Of a DNA stretch of 64,000 nucleotides, positions 7,836-16,692 are shown in pieces. The notes beneath the pieces are model-generated. The model was given only the letters and a program-made list of their open reading frames with translations. It searched no databases and was not told the origin of the DNA. Origin of the DNA: a bacterium (GTDB lineage: Bacteria; Electryoneota; RPQS01); assembly GCA_016702305.1 (NCBI GenBank), contig JADJEH010000001.1, positions 930,001-994,000 on the forward strand, in the 5' to 3' direction. Both the position numbers and the translations under genes were made by a program. Position 1 is the first letter of the stretch. Each line of letters begins with the position of its first letter.

Positions 7836-8228
7836 TTAGCGCTTGGAGTACTGGAAGCTCTTACGCGCGCCGGGCTGACCGTATTTCTTACGTTCCTTCT
7901 CACGCGGATCACGCGTAAGCAGGTCGTTGGCCCGCAGCACCGTGCGATGCGTTTCGTCTAAGACGGTTAACGCGCGCGAAATGCCCAAACGAAACGCGCC
8001 GGCCTGGCCGGACTTGCCGCCGCCATTTACCGTCGCGAAAATGTCAACCTTGCCAAAAGTCTCCGTAACGGTCAGCGGACGCTCTATCAGCATGCGCAAA
8101 ACGTCGCGCTTGAAATAGCCCAGAACGTCTTTGCCGTTGATGGTGACTTTGCCCGTCCCCGGCGCCAGCCAAACGCGCGCGATCGCGGTCTTGCGGCGGC
8201 CCGTAGCGTAAATGCGTGTGTCTTTCAT
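7836..8228 (-). CDS. rpsI: 30S ribosomal protein S9
   Basis: S9 lies in the 30S head and its C-terminal tail reaches the P-site tRNA anticodon. The 130-residue product shows YATGRRKTAIARVWLAPGTG, GYFKRDVLRMLIERPL, TVNGGGKSGQAGAFRLGISRAL and the invariant basic tail KKYGQPGARKSFQYSKR. Length and ends are normal. It follows rplM by 12 bases, the universal L13-S9 pair. Confidence 0.99.
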   Translation of the reverse strand: MKDTRIYATGRRKTAIARVWLAPGTGKVTINGKDVLGYFKRDVLRMLIERPLTVTETFGKVDIFATVNGGGKSGQAGAFRLGISRALTVLDETHRTVLRANDLLTRDPREKERKKYGQPGARKSFQYSKR

Positions 8229-8240
8229 GTTCCCTGTGGC

Positions 8241-8669
8241 TTAGACGGTGACTACGGCCGGCTGTTGCGCTTCGTGCGGATGCTCGGCGCCGGCATAAAC
8301 TTTCAGCTTGGCCAACTGCTTGCGGCCCAAACGCGTACGCGGCAGCATGCCCTTGACCGCTTCATAAATCACGCGGTCAGGGTGACGCTCGTTCATGCGG
8401 CGCAACAGCGTAAACTTACCGCTGCCCGGATAACGCGAATGCGTGAAATAGGTCTTCTGATCGAGCTTCTTACCCGTGACCTTGACCTTCTCCGCATTGA
8501 TGACCACGACGAAATCGCCGACGTCAACATGAGGAGTGTAAGTCGCCTTATTCTTGCCGCGCAAGATCGAGGCAACGCGCGTGCTTAGGCGGCCGAGCAC
8601 CTGGTCGGTCGCGTCTACCACGACCCAACCGCGCTCGGTGGTCTGCGGGCGTGCGAGAAATGTGTTCAT
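8241..8669 (-). CDS. rplM: 50S ribosomal protein L13
   Basis: L13, 142 residues, an early-assembly 50S protein. It shows [29 protein letters not shown], here represented by [16 protein letters not shown], the [18 protein letters not shown] segment, and [20 protein letters not shown]. The ATG at 8669 is preceded by a strong promoter 32-60 bases upstream and a short leader. It is the first gene of the block running through rpsI, rpsB, tsf, pyrH and frr. Confidence 0.99.
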   Translation of the reverse strand: MNTFLARPQTTERGWVVVDATDQVLGRLSTRVASILRGKNKATYTPHVDVGDFVVVINAEKVKVTGKKLDQKTYFTHSRYPGSGKFTLLRRMNERHPDRVIYEAVKGMLPRTRLGRKQLAKLKVYAGAEHPHEAQQPAVVTV

Positions 8670-8700
8670 TTATCCCAGTCCTTTACGTGCAAAGTCTTGA

Positions 8701-8729
8701 AATTTAGTGGAAGAGGGCCAAAATGTCAA
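8701..8729 (-). promoter_or_regulatory. sigma-70-type promoter of rplM-rpsI (rpsB-tsf-pyrH-frr)
   Basis: On the minus strand TTGACA (8729-8724) is separated by exactly 17 bases from TAAATT (8706-8701). That is a perfect -35 box and a 4/6 -10 box. Transcription would begin about base 8694, leaving a leader of about 25 bases before the rplM ATG. Confidence 0.75.
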
Positions 8730-8752
8730 GAGCCCCCGCTCAGTTCCACTAA
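8704..8752. repeat. 9-bp inverted repeat spanning the rplM promoter
   Basis: TTAGTGGAA at 8704-8712 and TTCCACTAA at 8744-8752 are exact reverse complements with 31 bases between. The left arm overlaps the -10 box and the -35 box lies between the arms. It could be an operator pair, or a stem in readthrough transcripts from galT. Confidence 0.6.
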
Positions 8753-8787
8753 CGCCCAGATTTGCCTAACTACTTGTTATATATTGC

Positions 8788-9747
8788 TTACGTCCGAATC
8801 GCACCACTGTCCCGGAGTCGAGAGCCCGCCTCCTCTGGAGGTGTTGAGACGATATGAACACCTGTTCCCCACTCAAATCCGGCCTGAGTACTGGTCCGCG
8901 GAAGCACGTCCAAAGTCCAAACCGGTCGCCCGGGAAAGCCCGGCGGCGTAGAAAACAGCAGCAGATTGAAGTCAGGCTCGTCACAAACCGCGGCCAAAGC
9001 GCGCAGTCCACGCAGAAGGTTTCCCGCAACAGACGATAGCTTATCCGCACTCAATTCGTCAAACCGCTCATGACGGCACGGAAGCAACTGCCACTCATAC
9101 GGAAATCGTGGCGCAAACGCCGCAAGCCCGATCAATTCACCGTCGTCCCACAGCACCCGCTGGCCCGACCGGCGCTCATGCTCGACCCATTCACAATGCG
9201 GGCAGACCGATGTTCCATCGGCAAGACGATTCAACCGCCACTCGATCGCTGTCGGCAGCATGGGCAAACCCACTATCTGCTGGTGCGGATGGACAAGCGT
9301 CGCGCCGCCGCGATAGCCCTGGTTGCGAAAAATGTGAACATACTGGATACCGGCCATCGCATAGATGCTGCGCAGCCGCCGTTGCCACACGCGGAATAGC
9401 TCCACCCAGTGCGCTGCAGAGTACTCATGCGCCTTGCCGTCGTGCTGCGCACTTTCGACAAGCACCTCGTGCTGACCGAAAGCAGGTGCAGTGAATTCGC
9501 TGACAATCACCGAATGCGGGTCGCTCATGACGGCGGGGAAACGATTCGGGAACACACGCCAATTCCAATCAGGCCACAGATCATACTCAATGGATGGCGG
9601 CGTGTTGAATTCATGCCCACGGCAAAACGGACAGTCCGCCGGATCTGGCGTCTCAATCTTGAGACTGAACTCCGAAGGGCGTCGGCCGCGCTGTCCGTTG
9701 ATCAGCACTGTATGACCCCGCAAGGGATCGGTACGAAACTCAGCCAT
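8788..9747 (-). CDS. galT: galactose-1-phosphate uridylyltransferase
   Basis: Leloir-pathway HIT-superfamily enzyme exchanging UMP between UDP-glucose and galactose 1-phosphate. The 319-residue product has the zinc site CPFC (39-42), the active-site GATLVHPHQQIVG with the HPHQQ motif at 153-157 (central His is the uridylylated nucleophile), and a second CPHC pair near residue 185. FNLLLFSTPPGFPGRPVWTL near the C-terminus matches the family. It ends the operon below nadC (12-base gap), with no other galactose gene in view. It could instead act on another hexose 1-phosphate. Confidence 0.88.
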   Translation of the reverse strand: MAEFRTDPLRGHTVLINGQRGRRPSEFSLKIETPDPADCPFCRGHEFNTPPSIEYDLWPDWNWRVFPNRFPAVMSDPHSVIVSEFTAPAFGQHEVLVESAQHDGKAHEYSAAHWVELFRVWQRRLRSIYAMAGIQYVHIFRNQGYRGGATLVHPHQQIVGLPMLPTAIEWRLNRLADGTSVCPHCEWVEHERRSGQRVLWDDGELIGLAAFAPRFPYEWQLLPCRHERFDELSADKLSSVAGNLLRGLRALAAVCDEPDFNLLLFSTPPGFPGRPVWTLDVLPRTSTQAGFEWGTGVHIVSTPPEEAGSRLRDSGAIRT

Positions 9748-9759
9748 CGCTTCGCGGCA

Positions 9760-10611
9760 TCAATTGACGGACCAATCCACTTCCAACGCAAAATCAACTG
9801 AACGCACCGAATGGGTCAATTGCCCGATTGAAATCGCCTCTATGCCGGTCGCTGCGTAATCTCGAATATTGGTCGTTGTTATGCCGCCCGACGCTTCAAG
9901 GCCGACGACCTTGCTGTAGCGTTCTACCGCTTCGCGCACCTGCTCAGGCGCAAAATTGTCCAGCAGAATCTGTCGCCAACCCATCTTCACCGCCAGCTCA
10001 AGCTCGTATAAGCTCGCAACCTCCACTTTTCCGGCCTCGAGATTGAGCATGGCCGCCGGATCGTGTTCGACTTTTTTGGCCAGCACATCCATCCCGCCCA
10101 TCACGCCCAGATGATTGTCCTTGACCAGAATCTTCTCGTACAGATTATCCCGATAGGTGTCGCCGCCGCCCGCGCGAACCGCCGCAACTTCAAGCCGCCG
10201 CAGGCCCGGCGTCGTCTTGCGCGTGCACCAGATCTTCGTTCCGTACGCGCGAGTCAGCTCGACCAGCTCGGATGTCTTCGTCGCTACCCCCGAAAGGTGG
10301 GTCAAAAAATTCAGTGCTGTGCGCTCGGCCTTGAGAATCGCATTGGCGTGCCCGTAGACGGATATGACGCGATTCAATGGCCTCACCCGCGCGCCGTCTT
10401 CACACAACGGTGTGACCATCAAGTCGTTGTCCACCGCCAGGAATACGTTTCGCACAATGTCCAAACCGGATACGATCGCATCTTCGCGCGCTTCGATCCA
10501 GGCCTCCCCTTTGACATCCGGACCGACCAGCCAGTCCGTTGTGACATCTACTCCGCCCGCAAGGTCCTCGTCCAGGGCCAGTCGTATAATTTCCATCTGC
10601 TCTGTGATCAC
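9760..10611 (-). CDS. nadC: nicotinate-nucleotide pyrophosphorylase (carboxylating)
   Basis: Quinolinate phosphoribosyltransferase, forming nicotinate mononucleotide, CO2 and pyrophosphate in NAD synthesis. The 283-residue product carries ALDEDLAGGVDVTTDWL, AERTALNFLTHLSGVAT, the phosphate-binding CTRKTTPGLRRLEVAAVRAGGG region (TRKTTPGLR), KDNHLGVMGG and LEASGGITTTNIRDYAATGIEAISIG. Start is GTG at 10611, overlapping the pcrA stop by four bases (GTGA); an internal ATG at 10596 is possible. Neither nadA nor nadB is in the window. Confidence 0.96.
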   Translation of the reverse strand: MITEQMEIIRLALDEDLAGGVDVTTDWLVGPDVKGEAWIEAREDAIVSGLDIVRNVFLAVDNDLMVTPLCEDGARVRPLNRVISVYGHANAILKAERTALNFLTHLSGVATKTSELVELTRAYGTKIWCTRKTTPGLRRLEVAAVRAGGGDTYRDNLYEKILVKDNHLGVMGGMDVLAKKVEHDPAAMLNLEAGKVEVASLYELELAVKMGWRQILLDNFAPEQVREAVERYSKVVGLEASGGITTTNIRDYAATGIEAISIGQLTHSVRSVDFALEVDWSVN

Positions 10612-12833
10612 GATAGCTTCTTCAAGTTTGCATATTTCACAGCCAACAACTTCGAACCAAACCCGCTGAAGGCGACGCGTACCTTGAGCATGTCAAGGTC
10701 GCCCGATTTCGCCGTCACCGTTCCGATGCCAAATTCCTGATGCTCGACGACGTCTCCGATGCGGAACTCCACCTTCGGCTCGGAGGCGGGCGCTTTCTTG
10801 ACCAAATTGCGCAGCAGCGGCTGCGGAAGCTGCTGTGCGCTGCGATCTATGATCAACTCATCATCCGCCACAAAGCGTACCGCCGATTTCGCCGGCACCC
10901 CACCCCCACGCAGGCGACCGGGATCAATATCGGTAATGAACCGCGATGGCGACTGAAACTCCAGCCGCCCGTTCAGCGGCCGCGCCTCGGCGTATGACAA
11001 ATACAGACGATCTTTGGCACGCGTCATCGCAACATATAGAAGCCGACGCTCTTCGTCGAGTGCTTCCACCGAATCCTGACTGCGGAAGTGTGGAATGAGA
11101 TTTTCCTCAACTCCCGCTACAAACACGACCGAAAATTCGAGCCCCTTCGCGGCGTGAATCGTCATCAAGGCCAATCGATCGGCGTGCTCTTCAAGATCAT
11201 CTATATCAGACACCAAAGCCAGCTCGGTGAGATACTCCACCAGAGTCAACTCGGGCCGTTGCTGGGAGCGTTCCCAGGCCCCCGTCGCGAATTGCCGCAA
11301 ATTATCGAGCCGGTCCCGGGCGTCGTCGTCATTTTGTTCTTCATACATGCGTTCAAGGCCGCTCTCTTTGAGCGCGCGGTCAACGACTTCGGATATCGCA
11401 GCATTCTGCGCAAACTCATGCACGGACGCGACCTTCTCAACAAACTCGGCGATCTTGATTCGCGGAGCACCAGATGCGACGGTCAATACCCAGTCCTTAT
11501 CGAGCAGCATGGCATTGCCCTTGGGGAGTGCGCGGGCCGCCTCAAACAGTCGCTCAATCGTCGTCGCGCCCACGCCCGGCGCCAATTCACGCATTGTCCG
11601 CGACCAAGCCTGTTCGTCGAGCGGGTTGGCAATCACGCGCAGAAAGGCGATGAAATCCTTGATCTCCTTGCGTTCATAGAATTTCAGTCCGCCGACAATC
11701 GTATAGGGTATGCGTTGCTGAACCAGCACCTCTTCAAAATAGCGGCTGATTGCGTTGGTGCGAAACAGGATCGCAAAATCGCGCAAACCCAGGCCGCGCT
11801 TCTGGCGCAGAAACTCGATCTCGCCAATGATCTCATTGGCCTCGTCCGCGGGTCGCCCGTACGATCGCAGCGTGACTTTCTCGCCGGTCTTGCGCTCCGT
11901 CCACAACGTCTTCTCGTGACGGTGGCGGCTGGCGGCAATAACATCGTTGGCGGCGTCCAAAATCGGCTGCGTCGAGCGGTAGTTGCGTTCAAGCCGAAAG
12001 ATTCGCGCGCCATCGAGTTTCTTGGAAAAATCCAGAATATTGCGATAATTCGCGCCGCGCCAACTGTAGATTGACTGGTCATCATCGCCTACGGCAAACA
12101 GATTATTCTGCGGCGCGGCGATCCAGCATGCCAAGTCAAACTGCACCTGGTTCGTGTCTTGAAACTCGTCGATCAGCAGGTAATCATAGCGATGCTGCAG
12201 GCGACTCCGAAACTCCTCGTTCGTGCGAATCAGCTCCAAGGGAGTCAACAGCAGGTCGTCAAAGTCGTACGCATTGGCATGCCGCAGTCGCATGCAATAG
12301 TCTTCATATATCTCGTCCGCCAACGCCGTGATCGGCGAGCGCGGATCGAGCCTGCTGCCGTTCTTTCGGCGCGAAATTACCGAGCGCACCTGGCGCGGCG
12401 TCAGTCCCTCGCGCGAAACCCTGCGTTCACGCATCAGCTCGGTCACCACGGATTGACTGTCATCTTCGTCGTAAATCGTGAAGTCGCGCGACAATCCCGC
12501 AAGCTGCGCGTAAGTGCGCAAGATCTGAACACAAAAACCGTGAAACGTTCCCGCCCACGGCAGCTGCTCACCCTCGCCCAAAAACGTCGTCAGGCGTTCT
12601 TTAAGCTCGCGCGCCGCTTTGTTTGTGAATGTCATGACCGCGATCGCCGACGGAGGAACGTGCATCTCGCGAATGAGGTGCATCGCGCGGCCCGTCAGTG
12701 CGCGCGTCTTGCCCGATCCGGCTCCGGCCAGCACAAGCACAGGACCCGATTCCGTTGTCACCGCCGCATATTGTTCTTCATTCAACGAAGCGAGAAAATC
12801 GCGGTGCTGTCCATGGGCTGCGATCAAAGACAT
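10608..12833 (-). CDS. pcrA: UvrD/PcrA-family DNA helicase
   Basis: Superfamily 1A 3'-5' helicase of 741 residues for repair and replication restart. Motifs in order: SLNEEQYAAVTTESGP (Q motif), AGAGSGKT (36-43, Walker A), MTFTNKAARELKERL (Ia), YLLIDEFQDTNQVQ (II), VGDDDQSIYSWRGA (III), RLERNYRS (IV), LMTIHAAKGLEFSVVFVAG (V) and RRLLYVAMTRAKDRLYLSYA (VI). The last 60 residues (GDVVEHQEFGIGTV ... VKYANLKKL) match the PcrA-type C-terminal domain that contacts RNA polymerase, so PcrA is favoured over Rep. It starts at ATG 12833, overlapping the mltG stop (TGATG). Confidence 0.96.
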   Translation of the reverse strand: MSLIAAHGQHRDFLASLNEEQYAAVTTESGPVLVLAGAGSGKTRALTGRAMHLIREMHVPPSAIAVMTFTNKAARELKERLTTFLGEGEQLPWAGTFHGFCVQILRTYAQLAGLSRDFTIYDEDDSQSVVTELMRERRVSREGLTPRQVRSVISRRKNGSRLDPRSPITALADEIYEDYCMRLRHANAYDFDDLLLTPLELIRTNEEFRSRLQHRYDYLLIDEFQDTNQVQFDLACWIAAPQNNLFAVGDDDQSIYSWRGANYRNILDFSKKLDGARIFRLERNYRSTQPILDAANDVIAASRHRHEKTLWTERKTGEKVTLRSYGRPADEANEIIGEIEFLRQKRGLGLRDFAILFRTNAISRYFEEVLVQQRIPYTIVGGLKFYERKEIKDFIAFLRVIANPLDEQAWSRTMRELAPGVGATTIERLFEAARALPKGNAMLLDKDWVLTVASGAPRIKIAEFVEKVASVHEFAQNAAISEVVDRALKESGLERMYEEQNDDDARDRLDNLRQFATGAWERSQQRPELTLVEYLTELALVSDIDDLEEHADRLALMTIHAAKGLEFSVVFVAGVEENLIPHFRSQDSVEALDEERRLLYVAMTRAKDRLYLSYAEARPLNGRLEFQSPSRFITDIDPGRLRGGGVPAKSAVRFVADDELIIDRSAQQLPQPLLRNLVKKAPASEPKVEFRIGDVVEHQEFGIGTVTAKSGDLDMLKVRVAFSGFGSKLLAVKYANLKKLS

Positions 12834-13888
12834 CAGCCCTGCACTCCCGCATCCGCTTCAAGGGCCGGCGCGCGCCGCAATTCGTCGAGCTTCTGCTTGG
12901 CCTGAAGGTGGTCGCTGTAATTCGACGTAAACGCATGCGTGCCGTCGCCCTGCGCCACGAAGAACAGGTAGGGAGTCGTCGTCGGATTCAACGCAGCTTC
13001 CATCGAACGCCTTCCCGGATTGTTGATCGCGCCCGGCGGCAGTCCCGCATAGCGATATGTGTTGTACGGGCTATCCACCTGCAAGTCGCTCAGAAACAGC
13101 CGCGATGGTCCCTTGCCCAGCGCGTAGCCCACCGTCGGATCGGCTTGCAGGAGCATGCCTTTGCGCAGCCGATTGTGATATACCGATGCGATAACGCGCG
13201 CCTCGCTGGGAATCATGCATTCCCATTCTACAATGCTCGCCAACGCCACCATTTCGTTCAGCGACAGCCCGAGCGCGGCCAATCGTTCGTTCGTGTTCGC
13301 GGGCAATTGCATGCGGAAATTCGTCACCATGCGCTCGACAATCTGGTCGGCGCTTTCAAGTCCCGTGAAGAAATATGTATCGGGAAATAGATAGCCCTCG
13401 AACGATGGCGCATCAACGTTTAAACGCAGCAGCAATCGCGAATCGAATACTGCATGCATGAACGCCGACGAGTCTACCCCAAGCTCCCGCGCCAGGATCT
13501 CCGCCACCTGCCGACTTGTCAAGCCCTCACGCAATGTAACCGGGATACCCACGGCTTTAGCAACACTCAGCGCGCGAATGAGCTCGACAAGCGATTGTCC
13601 CAACGCCAGTCGAATTGTCCCGGCCTGCAACTTGGTATCCGAGCCCAGGAATCGGGCCGTCAGCGCGAACAGCCGCGGATGCTCAATCAACCCTTCGCCG
13701 TAAAGAATACGTGATATGTCGTCCAGGGATGACCCCTGCGGGATGCGCACGGTGACTTCGCGGCGCGCTCCCTGAATCGCCGCGCCTTCCAGAAACAGCC
13801 GCGAACCCAGCTCCAAGGCCGCCAGCAGAATCAAGATAACGACAAGAATCGCCAGGCTAGTCGCCATTCGCCAAGCGCGGCTGCTCAC
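12833..13888 (-). CDS. mltG: endolytic peptidoglycan transglycosylase MltG
   Basis: Inner-membrane lytic transglycosylase that releases nascent glycan strands and sets chain length. A single N-terminal membrane helix (about residues 9-27) precedes a LysM-like domain (VTVRIPQGSSLDDISRILYGEGLI) and the YceG catalytic domain with FEGYLFPDTYFF, LASIVEWEC (catalytic Glu in the SIVExE motif), NRLRKGMLLQADPTVGYALG, and NTYRYAGLPPGAINNPGRRS. Length 351 is normal. It overlaps the upstream histidine kinase stop/start by four bases. Confidence 0.95.
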   Translation of the reverse strand: MSSRAWRMATSLAILVVILILLAALELGSRLFLEGAAIQGARREVTVRIPQGSSLDDISRILYGEGLIEHPRLFALTARFLGSDTKLQAGTIRLALGQSLVELIRALSVAKAVGIPVTLREGLTSRQVAEILARELGVDSSAFMHAVFDSRLLLRLNVDAPSFEGYLFPDTYFFTGLESADQIVERMVTNFRMQLPANTNERLAALGLSLNEMVALASIVEWECMIPSEARVIASVYHNRLRKGMLLQADPTVGYALGKGPSRLFLSDLQVDSPYNTYRYAGLPPGAINNPGRRSMEAALNPTTTPYLFFVAQGDGTHAFTSNYSDHLQAKQKLDELRRAPALEADAGVQG

Positions 13889-15081
13889 GCATCCTCCACG
13901 ATGGTTCGCGGCAGCGCAATTCGCATGGTCGTGCCCTTGCCCGGTATGCTCTCTTTGATGCTCAACCTACCACCATGATACTCTTCGATAATGCGCCGCG
14001 AAAGTGACAGACCAAGTCCCCAACCACGCTTCTTCGTCGTGAACCCGGGGCGAAAAACCTGTCGTCGGTCACGCGCCGGAATGCCGGCACCGTTATCCTC
14101 TACGTCAATGTGGATCCATTCACCGTTCTCGGCGCAGGCGATTGTGATCTGGCCGCCACCGTCCCGCATCGCGTCAATGCTATTGCGAATCAAGTTCTCG
14201 AGCACCCAACCGAACAGCTCGACATTGAGGCCCGTCAGCGGGTCGGCCTCATACCGGGCGTCAATCTCAATCGGATTTCCGCTGCGCGGCAACCGCAAAC
14301 GAAAGTAGTCCACGGTCTCTTCGATTACGTGCCGCACCCGCGTTTGCGTCAGCGCGGTCTTGCTGCCGATCTGCGAAAAGCGCGCAGTTATCCTCTGGAG
14401 ACGCGACAAGTCACGCTCCATTTCGATTACTGCGTGCGGGTCCCGCCCGTCAGCTTTCAACAACTCAATCCAGCCCATCAACGACGTTAACGGTGTGCCC
14501 AATTGGTGCGCCGTCTCCTTGGCCAGGCCAACCCAGACCATGCGTTCTTCGCTACGGCGAATATTCTGAAAACCGAAATAGCCTACGATGATGAACAGCG
14601 CGGCCGCCGAAATCTCAATCCACGGCAGCCAGCGCAATTGGCGAATGACGATCGAGTCACCATAATGAAACCAGTCGGTCGTGCCTTCGGCGACCGCGAT
14701 CGGCAGCGCCGGGTTCCCTTGCGCATCCATGCGCCTGACCAAGCGGGCAAGTTCGGCGCGCGCTTCCGAAGTCGTGTCCTCGGATGCAATCCCGACATTT
14801 TTCCAGAGTTTCGGCACGCCACTGCCGTCGGTGACAATAATGGGAAACTCAACGTCCTGAATCTGCAGCAAGGCGAAGCCGATTAGCTCCGGATTGTCGC
14901 TCCTGATCAGCGCCGAATACGTCGCGATCTTCTGCGTCAAAGACTGACGCGTGCTCTCTTTGAGCTCCGAGACCAGATATTGCGAGTATGCCAGCACGAA
15001 AATGACAAGCACCAGCGCCGCAAGAAAAAGGACGCCCTTGAACGTCCCCGCGCGCTTGATCGAAACATCAGTAATGCTCAT
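13885..15081 (-). CDS. membrane sensor histidine kinase, no adjacent response regulator
   Basis: 398 residues: transmembrane helix 1 (about 14-33), periplasmic sensor region with no recognised fold, helix 2 (about 154-171), then a dimerisation helix with the phosphoacceptor in KETAHQLGTPLTSLMG (His192) and a HATPase_c domain: NLIRNSIDAM (N box), EDNGAGIP (G1), FRPGFTTKKRGWGLGLSLSRRI (F and G2, seen as GFTTKKRGWGLGLS). No HAMP domain is obvious. It sits between a glycosyltransferase and mltG rather than next to a response regulator, so its partner is elsewhere. Envelope context suggests cell-wall or membrane sensing, by inference only. Confidence 0.9.
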   Translation of the reverse strand: MSITDVSIKRAGTFKGVLFLAALVLVIFVLAYSQYLVSELKESTRQSLTQKIATYSALIRSDNPELIGFALLQIQDVEFPIIVTDGSGVPKLWKNVGIASEDTTSEARAELARLVRRMDAQGNPALPIAVAEGTTDWFHYGDSIVIRQLRWLPWIEISAAALFIIVGYFGFQNIRRSEERMVWVGLAKETAHQLGTPLTSLMGWIELLKADGRDPHAVIEMERDLSRLQRITARFSQIGSKTALTQTRVRHVIEETVDYFRLRLPRSGNPIEIDARYEADPLTGLNVELFGWVLENLIRNSIDAMRDGGGQITIACAENGEWIHIDVEDNGAGIPARDRRQVFRPGFTTKKRGWGLGLSLSRRIIEEYHGGRLSIKESIPGKGTTMRIALPRTIVEDA

Positions 15082-15089
15082 TTCGCGCG

Positions 15090-16049
15090 CTATGCGCCGT
15101 GCGGGCGCTCCGCGGCTCCCTGCGTGTCATACTTGATCGGATAGGTGCGCTCACGCTCGTTGGCGTGAGTCATCATCTCGCCAATCAGGCCGAACGAGAA
15201 GAACTGCACGCCAATTACCATCAGCAGGACGCCGAGGAACAACAGCGGACGGTTTCCAATTGGTGTGCCCATCATCCAAATTATGGACAAATACAAATTG
15301 ATGCAGAAGCCCGCGAACCCACTGAGCAATCCCATCGTGCCAAAAAAATGGAGCGGTGCCCGGTTGAAACCGGACAAAAAAACCACGGTCAATAGGTCAA
15401 GGAATCCGTTCAGGTAACGGCGCATACCAAACTTTGATTTGCCAAATTGGCGCGCCCGGTGAACCACCGGAATCTCTGTGCAACGATAACCCATCTTGTG
15501 GGCCAGGACCGGCAGGAAACGATGCAGTTCTCCGTAAACAAACAAGTCCTTCACGACCGTCTGTCGGTAGGCCTTCAATCCGCAATTGAAATCGTGCAGC
15601 CTGATCCCTGACACTTTGCTCGTAATGTAGTTAAAAAACTTCGATGGCAAAGTCTTCTCCAGCGGATCATGCCGGATCTTTTTCCAGCCTGAAACGAGAT
15701 CGTAACCTTCATCGAGCTTCGCGAGCAGCGCTGGAATTTCGGCTGGATTGTCTTGTAGGTCAGCATCCATCGTGATGACAAAGTCACCCCGTGCCGCCCC
15801 GAAACCGACGGACAGCGCTGCCGATTTTCCATGATTGCGGCGCAGCGACAGGATGCGAATGTTCGGATCAGTTGCTTCTAATTCGCGCAGCGCGGCCAAC
15901 GAACCGTCCCGGCTGCCGTCGTCAACGAATAAGAGCTCGTAGCTCTTGCCCAGGGCACCAAGTGCATCGCTAAGCTGACGGTGCAACTCGCGAATGGACT
16001 CAACTTCATCAAATAGTGCGATCACGACGCTGATGTGCGGAGTGGTCAT
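15090..16049 (-). CDS. family 2 glycosyltransferase, polyprenyl-phosphate type, with two C-terminal membrane helices
   Basis: DPM1/GtrB-like GT2 enzyme, 319 residues. GT-A motifs: SVVIALFDEVESI, LLFVDDGSRDGS (DDG), RNHGKSAALSVGF, FVITMDADLQDNPAEIP (DxD), and GLKAYRQTVV. Two membrane segments follow, near residues 232-255 and 265-290. Such enzymes move a sugar from a nucleotide donor to undecaprenyl phosphate on the cytoplasmic face for later transfer to lipid A, O-antigen or protein. The sugar cannot be told from sequence. It ends 8 bases before the histidine kinase. Confidence 0.88.
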   Translation of the reverse strand: MTTPHISVVIALFDEVESIRELHRQLSDALGALGKSYELLFVDDGSRDGSLAALRELEATDPNIRILSLRRNHGKSAALSVGFGAARGDFVITMDADLQDNPAEIPALLAKLDEGYDLVSGWKKIRHDPLEKTLPSKFFNYITSKVSGIRLHDFNCGLKAYRQTVVKDLFVYGELHRFLPVLAHKMGYRCTEIPVVHRARQFGKSKFGMRRYLNGFLDLLTVVFLSGFNRAPLHFFGTMGLLSGFAGFCINLYLSIIWMMGTPIGNRPLLFLGVLLMVIGVQFFSFGLIGEMMTHANERERTYPIKYDTQGAAERPHGA

Positions 16050-16056
16050 GTGCGAT

Positions 16057-16692
16057 TCACTCTGTTGAAAGAGATTCAGGTGGAAACTGGAGCGACCAGG
16101 TCAACCGCGATTTGCCTGACTCGGAGTACAACGTCACCTTGCGATAGGGAAAGTCATTGCGCCCAGTGGCCCGCCGGTACTGCTTCCACAGCGGGTCAAA
16201 CTGGCTCCGTTGCACGACTTCCAGCGGACCATCCCCGGCTCGGTTGGTTGACCAGCTACCGGCGCTTTTCGATAACGGAATTGGCAGCACGTCATCCAGT
16301 CGCCACGCTGGCAATAACACATGGACCGTCTGCTTAAGCGTAGGAGTTTCTTCCGGAGTAAAAAACTCCGGCGATCCAACCGCCGGCCACAGGACCGTCT
16401 GCGTGCGGGTAAAATACACCTTGAGGAATAGTTCGCCCCGGCCGTACAGTTCGATGAGGTATTGTCCGTCCCGGGCATGGCGAATGATGCCATCAGCCGT
16501 GCCACGCAAACCCGGCGCTCGCAGGCTGATCCTGGCGGTGGCTTGCGCAGGCGCCGCATTCAGATTAGCAAACTCCGCCGGTACGCCATCCAAAGGCCGG
16601 AAGTCACGAAAGCGCTCCAGCGGACGCCGTACACTGCAACCGCAGCAAAGCAGGCCAACAATCAAGACGCCGAAAAGAACTCTATTGCCCAA
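16057..16692 (-). CDS. probable outer-membrane lipoprotein, DUF4292/LolB-like
   Basis: The short signal MGNRVLFGVLIVGLLCCGC ends in a lipobox (LCCGC), so a lipid-anchored protein is expected. The body (APAQATARISLRAPGLRGTADG, then VYFTRTQTVLWP) resembles the incomplete beta-barrel of LolB and DUF4292 lipoproteins found in FCB genomes; that similarity is remembered, not searched. Start is taken as TTG 16692, giving a compact signal peptide and overlapping the preceding TPR gene by 11 bases; TTG 16725 is an alternative with an 11-residue longer leader. It precedes the glycosyltransferase gene by 7 bases. A lipoprotein-insertion role is a guess. Confidence 0.65.
   Translation of the reverse strand: MGNRVLFGVLIVGLLCCGCSVRRPLERFRDFRPLDGVPAEFANLNAAPAQATARISLRAPGLRGTADGIIRHARDGQYLIELYGRGELFLKVYFTRTQTVLWPAVGSPEFFTPEETPTLKQTVHVLLPAWRLDDVLPIPLSKSAGSWSTNRAGDGPLEVVQRSQFDPLWKQYRRATGRNDFPYRKVTLYSESGKSRLTWSLQFPPESLSTE

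Noticed and set aside
8670..8787. A small gene or RNA between rplM and galT
   Set aside because: The space is filled by the rplM promoter and its inverted repeat; no coding frame of merit.
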